Assembly: GCF_024756275.1 (NCBI RefSeq)
Contig: NZ_JANUGQ010000021.1
Span: 1-64,000 of the forward strand
Length of the DNA: 64,000 bases
Direction of reading: 5' to 3'
Source: Streptomyces pyxinae
GTDB taxonomy: Bacteria > Actinomycetota > Actinomycetes > Streptomycetales > Streptomycetaceae
Under the pieces are notes generated by a model, which was given only the letters and a program-made list of their open reading frames with translations, made no database searches and was not told where the DNA came from. Positions 8,651 through 16,185 of the stretch are shown here, piece by piece. The translations under genes were made by a program, and so were the position numbers. Position 1 is the first letter of the stretch, and each line of letters opens with the position of its first letter.

Positions 8651-8688
8651 ACCGTACACCTCCCGGTCCCGGCGCTTCGCGGTAGCGT
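8651..8688. promoter_or_regulatory. Divergent leaderless promoters (SCP2 / 8696 gene)
   Basis: TACGGT on the minus strand (8651-8656) and TAGCGT on the plus strand (8683-8688) lie 8 and 7 nt from the start codons at 8642 and 8696. The two -10 boxes are only 26 bp apart, so the -35 region of each promoter overlaps the other promoter. Confidence 0.55.
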
Positions 8689-8695
8689 CGGGGGC

Positions 8696-9019
8696 ATGAG
8701 CGACGCGCACCCGGGGCCCGCGCGGCCCGAGGATCCCGTACGCCCCGAAGCCCCCGCGCGGCCCGACGAGTCCGCCGGGCCCGGGGCGGGCGCGGGGCAC
8801 GGCGGCGAACCGGCCGCCCCCGCCCCGCTCGGGGTGGTGCGGGAGCCGACCGGGCAGCCCTGGGTGGACGCGGCGCTGGAGCGGCTCGGGGCCGCCGACC
8901 ACCTCCCGGCCGACGGTCATCCGGCCGTGTACGAGGATGTACACCGGGAGCTGCGTGAGACGCTCGCCGCGCTCGACGCCCGCCCCCAGCCCGCACCCCC
9001 GTACGACCACAGGAGCTGA
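8696..9019 (+). CDS. Small conserved hypothetical protein upstream of tlyA
   Basis: 107 aa. The first 45 residues are a Pro/Ala/Gly/Glu-rich disordered stretch. The rest (VVREPTGQPWVDAALERLGAADHLPADGHPAVYEDVHRELRETLAAL) is a helical segment conserved next to tlyA in Streptomyces as I recall. Function unknown. The stop lies 7 nt before the tlyA GTG and the tlyA ribosome-binding site overlaps its end, so the two are co-expressed. Confidence 0.82.
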   Translation: MSDAHPGPARPEDPVRPEAPARPDESAGPGAGAGHGGEPAAPAPLGVVREPTGQPWVDAALERLGAADHLPADGHPAVYEDVHRELRETLAALDARPQPAPPYDHRS

Positions 9020-9026
9020 ACCGAAC

Positions 9027-9842
9027 GTGGCAGGAGTGGCACGCCGCCGTCTCGACGCCGAGCTGGTACGCCGCAAGCTGGCCCGCTCACGGGAGCACGC
9101 CGGCCAGCTGATCGCGGCGGGCCGGGTGACCGTCGGCGGCAACCCGGCGAGCAAACCCGCCACCCAGGTGGAGACGGCCGCCGCCATCGTGGTGACCAAG
9201 GACGACAGCGACCCCGACTACGTCTCGCGCGGCGGCCACAAGCTGGCCGGGGCGCTCGCCGCCTTCGTGCCGCGCGGACTGGAGGTCGCCGGACGCCGGG
9301 CGCTGGACGCGGGCGCCTCCACCGGCGGCTTCACGGATGTGCTGCTGCGCGCCGGAGCCGCCCGGGTGGTCGCCGTGGACGTCGGCTACGGCCAGCTCGC
9401 CTGGTCGCTCCAGAGCGACGAGCGGGTCGTCGTCAAGGACCGCACCAACGTCCGGGAACTGACCCTGGAGGCGATCGACGGCGTCCCGGTCGACCTGGTC
9501 GTCGGTGACCTGTCGTTCATCCCGCTCGGCCTGGTGCTCCCCGCCCTCGCCGGGGTCACCGCGCCCGGGGCCGACCTGGTGCTGATGGTGAAGCCGCAGT
9601 TCGAGGTGGGCAAGGAACGGCTGGGCAGCGGCGGAGTGGTGCGCAGCCCCGAACTGCGCGCCGAGGCGGTACGGAACGTCGCCGCCCGGGCGGCCGGTCT
9701 CGGCCTCGGGGTGCTGGGCGTGGCGGCCAGCCCGCTGCCCGGCCCCTCCGGGAACGTCGAGTACTTTCTGTGGCTGCGGGCCGGGGCGCCCGCGCTGGAT
9801 CCGGCCGATGTGGACCGCGCCGTGGCGGAGGGACCTCGTTGA
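9027..9842 (+). CDS. tlyA: TlyA rRNA 2'-O-methyltransferase
   Basis: 271 aa. An N-terminal S4 RNA-binding domain (RRRLDAELVRRKLARSREHAGQLIAAGRVTVGG) is followed by an FtsJ-like Rossmann methyltransferase (SAM motif LDAGASTGGFTDVLL; VGDLSFIPL; LMVKPQFEVG). Known TlyA proteins methylate 16S C1409 and 23S C1920 and influence capreomycin sensitivity. GTG 9027 follows AGGAG (9011-9015) at 11 nt; GTG 9036 is an alternative. Its stop overlaps the TTG start of nadK (TTGA). Confidence 0.95.
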   Translation: MAGVARRRLDAELVRRKLARSREHAGQLIAAGRVTVGGNPASKPATQVETAAAIVVTKDDSDPDYVSRGGHKLAGALAAFVPRGLEVAGRRALDAGASTGGFTDVLLRAGAARVVAVDVGYGQLAWSLQSDERVVVKDRTNVRELTLEAIDGVPVDLVVGDLSFIPLGLVLPALAGVTAPGADLVLMVKPQFEVGKERLGSGGVVRSPELRAEAVRNVAARAAGLGLGVLGVAASPLPGPSGNVEYFLWLRAGAPALDPADVDRAVAEGPR

Positions 9843-10945
9843 ACTCGCTGAACCCGCTCGATTCCCCGAACTTCCCGAACTCCCCGGAGTCCTCGAACTC
9901 CCCGAACTTCCCGGAGTCCTCGGGCCTCCCGGAGTCCTCGGGCTCCTCGGATGGCCCCCTGGCCGCTCCGGACTCCCCGGGTCTCCCGAACGCCCCGGGC
10001 TCCCCGGTTCCGGTCCCGGCCGGCACGCCGGCTCCGGCGGCTGCCGGGCGGCGTACCGTCTTCCTGCTCGCCCACACCGGGCGCCCGGCCGCCGTGCGCA
10101 GTGCCGAGCGCGTGGTGCTGGGGCTGCTGCACCACTCCATCGGGGTCCGGGTGCTGGCCGCCGAGGCCGCCGACCTCCCGCTGCCCGCCTCGGTGGCGGT
10201 GGAGACGGTCGCCGAGGCCACCCCCGACGTACTCGACGGCTGTGAGCTGCTGATCGTGCTGGGCGGTGACGGCACCCTGCTGCGCGGCGCGGAGTTCGCC
10301 CGGGCCTCCGGGGTGCCGATGCTCGGGGTCAACCTGGGCCGGGTCGGCTTTCTCGCGGAGGCCGAGCGGGACGACCTGGACCAGGTGGTCGAGCGGGTCG
10401 TCAGCAAGGCGTACGAGGTCGAGGAGCGGATGACCCTGGACGTCACCGTGCACAACAACGGGGACGTCCTCTACACCGACTGGGCGCTCAACGAGGCGGC
10501 CGTGCAGAAGGACGCGCCCGAGCGGATGCTGGAGGTCGTCGTCGCCATCGACGGGCGGCCGGTCACCGGCTTCGGCTGCGACGGGGTCATCTGCGCCACC
10601 CCGACCGGCTCCACGGCGTACGCCTTCTCGGCCGGGGGACCGGTGATGTGGCCCGAGGTGGAGGCGCTGCTGATGGTCCCGATCGGCGCCCACGCCCTCT
10701 TCGCCAAGCCGATGGTCACCACCCCGGACGCGGTGCTGGCGGTGGAGGTCGAGCCGCACACCCCGGCCGGGGTGCTCTGGTGCGACGGCCGCCGTACCGC
10801 CGCGCTCCCGGCCGGGGTGCGGGTGGAGGTGCGGCGGGGCGCGGTGCCGGTCCGGCTGGCCCGGCTGCACCACGCCTCCTTCGCGGACCGGCTGGTCGCC
10901 AAGTTCGCCCTGCCGGTGTCCGGTTGGCGCGGCGCCCCGCACTGA
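9839..10945 (+). CDS. nadK: NAD kinase with extra repetitive N-terminus
   Basis: 368 aa. The catalytic part carries GGDGT (142-146), NxxxDG/NEAAVQ and the TPTGSTAY motif of ATP/polyphosphate NAD kinases, which make NADP. Homologues start about at RRTVFLLAHTGRPAA; here some 67 residues precede it, mostly S, P, N, E, L (SPNFPNSPESSNSPNFPESS). I find no ATG, GTG or TTG between the extension and the core, and the TTG at 9839 has GGAGGG (9827-9832) at 6 nt, so the extension is probably translated. Coupled to tlyA by a 4-nt overlap. The tlyA-nadK-recN order is conserved. Confidence 0.93.
   Translation: MNSLNPLDSPNFPNSPESSNSPNFPESSGLPESSGSSDGPLAAPDSPGLPNAPGSPVPVPAGTPAPAAAGRRTVFLLAHTGRPAAVRSAERVVLGLLHHSIGVRVLAAEAADLPLPASVAVETVAEATPDVLDGCELLIVLGGDGTLLRGAEFARASGVPMLGVNLGRVGFLAEAERDDLDQVVERVVSKAYEVEERMTLDVTVHNNGDVLYTDWALNEAAVQKDAPERMLEVVVAIDGRPVTGFGCDGVICATPTGSTAYAFSAGGPVMWPEVEALLMVPIGAHALFAKPMVTTPDAVLAVEVEPHTPAGVLWCDGRRTAALPAGVRVEVRRGAVPVRLARLHHASFADRLVAKFALPVSGWRGAPH
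9864..9950 (+). repeat. 9-bp-based coding repeats in nadK 5' end
   Basis: CCCGGAGTCCTCG recurs at 9883, 9910 and 9928, that is at spacings of 27 and 18 bp, mixed with CCCGAACT units. All spacings are multiples of 9, which preserves the reading frame. Confidence 0.8.
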
Positions 10946-11171
10946 ACCCCGGGCGTCCGGAGGCGCCGCGCCGAAGGCCCGGTACGGAAAGCCCCATGCG
11001 GGACGCTCCGTGCGGGAAGTCCCTGGACGGCGGGCCCCGCGCGGAAGGCTCCGTACCGGAGGTTCCGTACCGAAGGCCGTGCGCCGGGCACCCGTGGGGA
11101 ACCGGCCAACGGGCCCGGCGGACGGTGCCGTTCCGGTGCCATGGGCCGGATGCGCTTCGTAGGCTGCCGGG
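10946..11171. other. Short intergenic region with degenerate repeats
   Basis: Several imperfect copies of CCGTNCGGAAGNC follow nadK. Near the end, TAGGCT (11160-11165) lies 6 nt before the HIT gene ATG and is its likely -10 box. No gene is seen. Confidence 0.5.
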
Positions 11172-11711
11172 ATGAGCCTGCGGAAAGACTGTTTCACCTG
11201 CGCCCAGGAGCTCCGGGGCACCGCGCTGCCGCCCCGGGAACGGATCGCCGCCGACGACCACTGGCGGGTGGCGCACGCCACCGGGACGGCGCTGCCCGGC
11301 TGGCTGGTGCTGGTGCCCCGGCGCCATGTGACCGCCGTGTGGGAACTCACCGACGCCGAGGCGGAGTCACTGGGCAGCTGGCAGGTCCGGCTCTCCCGCG
11401 CGCTGCGCGAGGTGGTCGGCTGCCCCAAGACGTATGTGGCGCAGTTCGCGGAGGCGGAGGGGTACGCCCATGTGCACTTCCACGTGGTACCGCGCGACCG
11501 GGAGTTGCCGGAGGAGCTGCGCGGACCGGGTGTCTTCGGCCAGCTGAACCGCCCGGCGGAGGAGTGGGTCCCCGACGACCGGGCGGATCTGCTCGCCGAG
11601 TCGCTGGGCCTCGCGCTCTCGCTGGACGGGCTGAGCGCGGAACTGCTGGGCGCCGACGACCCGGAGGGCTGGGAAGGGCCGGCCGGCCGGGACGGCTCCG
11701 GGCGGGGGTGA
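11172..11711 (+). CDS. HIT family hydrolase
   Basis: 179 aa. The histidine triad reads HVHFHVV, preceded by the usual LPGWLVLVPRRHV strand, so this is a HIT-domain nucleotide-binding hydrolase. The N-terminal CFTCAQEL suggests a zinc-binding pair as in several actinobacterial HIT proteins. The C-terminal 50 residues are an extra helix plus a disordered Gly tail. No Shine-Dalgarno; TAGGCT (11160-11165) ends 6 nt before ATG, so a leaderless message is likely. Substrate unknown. Confidence 0.9.
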   Translation: MSLRKDCFTCAQELRGTALPPRERIAADDHWRVAHATGTALPGWLVLVPRRHVTAVWELTDAEAESLGSWQVRLSRALREVVGCPKTYVAQFAEAEGYAHVHFHVVPRDRELPEELRGPGVFGQLNRPAEEWVPDDRADLLAESLGLALSLDGLSAELLGADDPEGWEGPAGRDGSGRG

Positions 11712-11892
11712 GCCGTCCGGCGGGCACCCCCGCCCGGTCACTCCCGGTGATCGAATGCGCACTGGTCGTCCGTCCCGCGCGGACCCGGCCGGCCCACCCC
11801 GGCGGGTGACACCCCGGACCGGCCGCCCCCTTCCGACCTGCGAGTTCCGGCGCGCGGGCCGGGGGCCGTCGCACAGGGGGCGCCGGACCTCG

Positions 11893-11898
11893 TAAGGT
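11893..11898 (+). promoter_or_regulatory. -10 hexamer of recN (leaderless)
   Basis: TAAGGT ends 8 nt before the GTG at 11907. The GGAGGAG that follows the GTG is inside the reading frame and too close to the internal ATG (11919) to serve it. Confidence 0.55.
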
Positions 11899-11906
11899 CT
11901 TCTCTC

Positions 11907-13637
11907 GTGTTGGAGGAGATGCGGATACGGTCGCTCGGGGTCATCGACGACGCGGTGGTGGAGCTGTCACCCGGGTTCACCGCGGTGACCGGCGAGACCG
12001 GCGCGGGCAAGACCATGGTCGTCACCAGCCTCGGTCTGCTGCTCGGCGGCCGGGCCGATCCCGCGCTGGTACGGATCGGGGCCCCGTCCGCCGTGGTGGA
12101 GGGCCGGATCAGCCTGCCGCCCGGCGCCAAACCGGCCGCCAGGGCCGAGGAGGCGGGTGCCGAGCTGGACGAGGGCGCCCTGCTCATCAGCCGTACCGTC
12201 TCCGCCGAGGGCCGGTCGCGCGCCCATGTCGGCGGGCGCTCGGTCCCGGTCGGGCTGCTCGCGGAGCTGGCCGACGAACTGGTCGCCGTGCACGGCCAGA
12301 CCGACCAGCAGGGCCTGCTCAAGCCGGCCCGCCAGCGGGGCGCGCTGGACCGGTACGCGGGCGAGGCGGTGGCCCGGCCGCTGACCGCCTACACGGAGGC
12401 GTACCGGCGGCTGCGGGCCGTCGCTGCCGAGCTGGAGGAGCTGACCACCCGGGCGCGCGAACGGGCCCAGGAGGCCGATCTGCTGCGCTTCGGCCTGGAC
12501 GAGATCGAGGCGGTCGAGCCGCGCCCGGGCGAGGACCGGGAGCTGGCCGCCGAGGCCGAGCGGCTGGGGCACGCCGAGGCGCTGGCGTCGGCCGCCGCGC
12601 TGGCCCACGGGGCGCTCGCGGGCGACCCCGAGGACCCGGAGGCGGTGGACGCGACCACCCTGGTGGCGGGCGCCACCCGGGCGCTGGAGGCGGTCCGGGC
12701 GCACGATCCGGCGCTGGCCGCGCTGGCCGACCGGATGGGTGAGATCTCCATCCTGCTGACCGATGTGGCCGGTGAACTGGCCGGGTACGCGGATCATCTC
12801 GACGCCGACCCGCTGCGGCTGGCCGCCGTGGAGGAGCGGCGGGCGGCGCTCACGGCGCTCACCCGGAAGTACGGTGCCGACATCGACGCGGTGCTCACCT
12901 GGGCCCGGGACGGCGCGGCCCGGCTCGGGGAGCTGGACTCGGACGACGACCGGATCGCCGGACTGACCGCCGAGCGGGACCGGTTGCGGGCCGGGCTCGC
13001 CGAGCTGGCCCAGGCCCTCAGCGACGCCCGGACGGAGGCCGCCGACCGGTTCGCGGAGGCGGTCACGGCCGAGCTGGCGTCGCTGGCCATGCCGCACGCC
13101 CGGGTGTCGTTCGCGGTCAGCCAGACCGAGGACCCCGAGGGTGTGCTGGTCGGCGGGCGCCCGGTCGCCTACGGGCCGGCCGGCGCGGACGAGGTGGAGC
13201 TGCTGCTCGCCCCGCACCCGGGGGCGCCGCCCCGGCCGATCGCCAAGGGCGCCTCGGGCGGTGAGCTGTCCCGGGTGATGCTCGCGGTGGAGGTGGTCTT
13301 CGCCGGGACGGACCCGGTGCCGACCTATCTCTTCGACGAGGTGGACGCGGGCGTCGGCGGCAAGGCCGCGGTGGAGATCGGCCGCCGGCTGGCCAGGCTC
13401 GCCAAGTCGGCCCAGGTGGTGGTGGTCACCCATCTGCCGCAGGTCGCCGCCTTCGCGGACCGGCAGCTGCTGGTGGAGAAGACCAACGACGGTTCGGTGA
13501 CCCGGTCCGGGGTCACCGTCCTGGAGGGCGAGGACCGGGTGCGCGAGCTGTCCCGGATGCTGGCCGGCCAGGAGGACTCCGAAACCGCCCGGGCGCACGC
13601 CGAGGAACTCCTCGCCACCGCCCGCGCGGACGCCTGA
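11907..13637 (+). CDS. recN: DNA repair protein RecN
   Basis: 576 aa SMC-like ATPase. Walker A GETGAGKT at 29-36; long central coiled coil with many A/E/L heptads; C-terminal signature ASGGELSRVMLA, Walker B TYLFDEVDAGVGG and the D-loop region VVTHLPQVAAFAD. RecN binds DNA ends and helps recombinational repair. GTG start at 11907 is leaderless (TAAGGT 8 nt upstream). I looked for a GAAC-N4-GTTC LexA box upstream and saw none, so SOS control is not evident. A 1.4-kb gene-free gap follows. Confidence 0.96.
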   Translation: MLEEMRIRSLGVIDDAVVELSPGFTAVTGETGAGKTMVVTSLGLLLGGRADPALVRIGAPSAVVEGRISLPPGAKPAARAEEAGAELDEGALLISRTVSAEGRSRAHVGGRSVPVGLLAELADELVAVHGQTDQQGLLKPARQRGALDRYAGEAVARPLTAYTEAYRRLRAVAAELEELTTRARERAQEADLLRFGLDEIEAVEPRPGEDRELAAEAERLGHAEALASAAALAHGALAGDPEDPEAVDATTLVAGATRALEAVRAHDPALAALADRMGEISILLTDVAGELAGYADHLDADPLRLAAVEERRAALTALTRKYGADIDAVLTWARDGAARLGELDSDDDRIAGLTAERDRLRAGLAELAQALSDARTEAADRFAEAVTAELASLAMPHARVSFAVSQTEDPEGVLVGGRPVAYGPAGADEVELLLAPHPGAPPRPIAKGASGGELSRVMLAVEVVFAGTDPVPTYLFDEVDAGVGGKAAVEIGRRLARLAKSAQVVVVTHLPQVAAFADRQLLVEKTNDGSVTRSGVTVLEGEDRVRELSRMLAGQEDSETARAHAEELLATARADA

Positions 13638-15074
13638 GCCGCAGACGCCGGGGCGCCGGAAGCTCTGAGTGCCCGAGCCCGGGCCCTGGGGGGACTCGGG
13701 CCTGGGCCCCGGCTCGGGGGCCTCGGGCTTTGGCCTCGGGGTCTGGGGGCTTGCGCTGCGGGACTCGGCCGCCCGGAGCGGGACTCCGGGCGGCCGGGAC
13801 CGGGTGGCCGGATCTGCCCGGCCGGCCGACCGGCCCGTCCCGCCGGTCCCGGTCCCGGTCTGCGGGACGCCGTCCCGATCCGTGGAGCCAGGAGCCCCGG
13901 GGGCTTGGACCTCGACTGCGGGGCCCGGGCCCCGGGCCCCGGGCCTTGGACTTGACCGCCGGCCGGGCCCCCTGGGTACCCGGCTGGTTCCGGACGCGGC
14001 TCCGGGCGGCGGGACCTGACCGGGGCGGGCCCCGGCCCCCGGCCGACCGGTTCGGGGCCGACCGTCCCGTCCCGGCGGTCCCGGCCCGGGACGTCGTCCC
14101 GAGCCCTGGAACCACCAGGAGCCCGGGGGGCTTGGATCTCGGCTGCGGGGACCGGATGCCGGGGCCCGGGGTCGGTAGGGGCGGTCCTGCGGTCGACTGG
14201 CCGCCCGCAGCCGGCCCCTGGGCCCCTGGGCTGTCCGGTCGCGGGGCGGGCGGTCCCCGGGGGCTGCTCCGGACGCGCCCCCCGGCCCGATCGGTGCCTT
14301 CCGTGTGCCCGGGCTTCCTCGCCGCCGCCGGGGCGGGGGCCGTGGCCGGCCGGACCGGCCGCGCCGCGTTCTTCTTCGGTCCGGGACAGGGGCCGGCACG
14401 TGCTCCTGGCTCCGGATGCGGCGGGTGCGGCGCCCGGGGCGGACGACGGACGGCTGACGGCGGAGGGCTGACGACACCGGCCCGGGTTGCGGCTCCCGGA
14501 CGCCCTGTGGCCCGGTACGGACCCCCTGGCGGCGGTGCCGGTCGCTCGCCGGCGGAGCGGGCAGGGGCCGCCCGCCCGGCGGGGGCGGTGCTCGCGTACG
14601 CGGTGAAGCCGGTGGCCGTACGGCCCGGACCCGGGTGTGCCGGGTGCGTCGTACCGACGGCGCCCGGCGGCCCGTCGCGGGCCCGCGCGACCGCCGGCCG
14701 TCGCGTCGACGGGTGCCTCCGGTGCGGCTCTCGCCGGTGACCCCGGTGACCCCGGTGACCCCGGTGGCCGGGCGGACCAGTGGCCCGGGGGAGCGGTGGG
14801 TGCTCGTGTACGTGACGGAACCGAAGGCCGCCGGCCATGGGCGGCGCCGACCCGCCGCGCTCGCCGGCCGCCGGGGAGGCCGGTCCCCGGGGAGGTCGGG
14901 CCTCGGGATGGCCGGGCCCCGGGAAGGCCGGGCCCCCGAGGGGCGGGCCGGGGCGTCGTGCGCGCCGGGGCGTTCCCTCGTGTGGGTGAACTGACGCCGG
15001 GACTTGGGTCCTTCGGCACAGGTGGTTCGCTCCGGCGGTGCCCCCGGGCGCGCGGGCGCTGGCATCCTGGGCGG
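13638..15074. other. 1.4-kb gene-free, GC-rich repetitive region
   Basis: No frame on either strand looks coding: open frames are all Pro/Gly/Arg/Ala-rich and exist because stops are rare at this GC content. It holds a degenerate direct duplication (about 13820-14000 and 14045-14280; anchors at 13864-13922 and 14088-14150 share a GGAGCC..GGGGGCTTGGA core) and a 9-bp triplet repeat TGACCCCGG near 14740-14765. Homologous intervals I recall are short, so this looks like local repeat expansion. Confidence 0.7.
15063..15068 (+). promoter_or_regulatory. -10-like hexamer of glycosyltransferase gene
   Basis: CATCCT (one change from TANNNT) ends 6 nt before the GTG at 15075, the same geometry as the other leaderless candidates. 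Confidence 0.4.
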
Positions 15075-16163
15075 GTGACACAGCTGCGTACGGTTCACGT
15101 CCTGGGCGGCGAGGGCACGGGCAGCGGGGCGCACCTCGGATCGCTGGCCACCGGGCTGCTCGCGCGCGGCGTGCGGGTCACGGTCTGCGCCCCCGCCCAG
15201 CTCCGCCGCGCCCCCGGGTTCCCGGCCGCCGGCATCCGGTTCGTCCCGGTGCCGCGCCGGAGCGACCCGCTGTCCCTGGCCGCGCTGCGGTCGGCCTGCG
15301 CGGGCGCCGACGTGGTGCACGCGCACGATCCGCACGCGGCGGTGCGGGCCGCCCTGGCGCTCGGGCCCCGGCGGGTGCCCGATCCGCCGCTCGTGCTCAC
15401 CTGGCACGGCCGCCCGCCCGCCGACGGCCTGCGGGGCCGGGCGCTGCGCCTGCTGGAGACCCGGGCGGTACGGGCCTCCGCCGTGGTGCTGGCCGCCAGC
15501 ACCGAACTGGTCGACCGGGCCCGCCACCGGGGCGCCCGGGACGCCCGGCTGGGCGCCGTCGCCCTCCCCGTACCCCGCCCGGAGCCCGCGCCGGCCGACG
15601 CCAAGCCCCGGGCGGAGCTCGGCGCCATGGACCGGGCGCTGGTGGTGGTGGCCGGGCCGCTGGAACCGCACCAGGGGTACGACACCCTGCTCCGGGCGGC
15701 CCGTCGGTGGCGGAAGCCGGGCCCGGCCCCGCTGATCGCCGTCGTGGGCGAGGGGCGCCACCGGGCCGCGCTCCAGCGGTGGATCGACGCCGAGCGCCTG
15801 CCGGTCCGGCTGCTGGGCCGCCGGGACGACCTCCCCGCCCTGATGGCCTCGGCCGACCTGGCGGTGCTGCCGGGCCGCTGGGAGGGCCGCTCCCCGCTGG
15901 CCCAGCAGGCGCTGCGGCTCGGTGTGCCGCTGGTCGCCGCCGCCGTCGACGGGGTGCCCGAGCTGGTGGGGGAGGCGGCCGAACTGGTGCCGTACGGGGA
16001 CGCCGGAGCGCTCGCCGCCGCGGTGCCGGCGCTGCTCGGGGACCCGGACCGGCGGGCGGCGCTGGCGGCGGCGGGGCCGCTACGGGCCCGCCGCTGGCCG
16101 ACCGAGGACCAGACGGTGGCCCAGGTGCTCGGCGTCTACGACGAGCTGGCCGCCCGGGCCTGA
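15075..16163 (+). CDS. GT4-like glycosyltransferase
   Basis: 362 aa. Two Rossmann-like halves: VHVLGGEGTGSGAHLGSLATGLLARG at the N-terminus and a C-terminal sugar-nucleotide half with GPLEPHQGYDTLLRAA, ADLAVLPGRWEGRSPLAQQALRLGVPLVAAAVDGVPELV, the E-x7-E-like region of GT4 enzymes. Donor and acceptor are unknown. The GTG at 15075 is chosen because upstream sequence is repetitive non-coding DNA. It converges on the PucR gene 22 nt away. Confidence 0.85.
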   Translation: MTQLRTVHVLGGEGTGSGAHLGSLATGLLARGVRVTVCAPAQLRRAPGFPAAGIRFVPVPRRSDPLSLAALRSACAGADVVHAHDPHAAVRAALALGPRRVPDPPLVLTWHGRPPADGLRGRALRLLETRAVRASAVVLAASTELVDRARHRGARDARLGAVALPVPRPEPAPADAKPRAELGAMDRALVVVAGPLEPHQGYDTLLRAARRWRKPGPAPLIAVVGEGRHRAALQRWIDAERLPVRLLGRRDDLPALMASADLAVLPGRWEGRSPLAQQALRLGVPLVAAAVDGVPELVGEAAELVPYGDAGALAAAVPALLGDPDRRAALAAAGPLRARRWPTEDQTVAQVLGVYDELAARA

Positions 16164-16185
16164 ACGCCCGGCGGCGCGGGCGCCC

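Noticed and set aside
11870..11906. LexA box at recN
   Set aside because: No GAAC-N4-GTTC-like sequence is present in the region before the GTG.
13730..14740. 336-codon plus-strand frame in the gap after recN
   Set aside because: It is made of repeats rich in Gly, Arg and Pro, has no ribosome-binding site and no recognisable domain.
11967..15761. Minus-strand frame of 1264 codons antisense to recN and the gap
   Set aside because: Composition is Pro/Arg/Gly-rich, it opposes two real genes and has the pattern expected from GC-rich third positions on the other strand.
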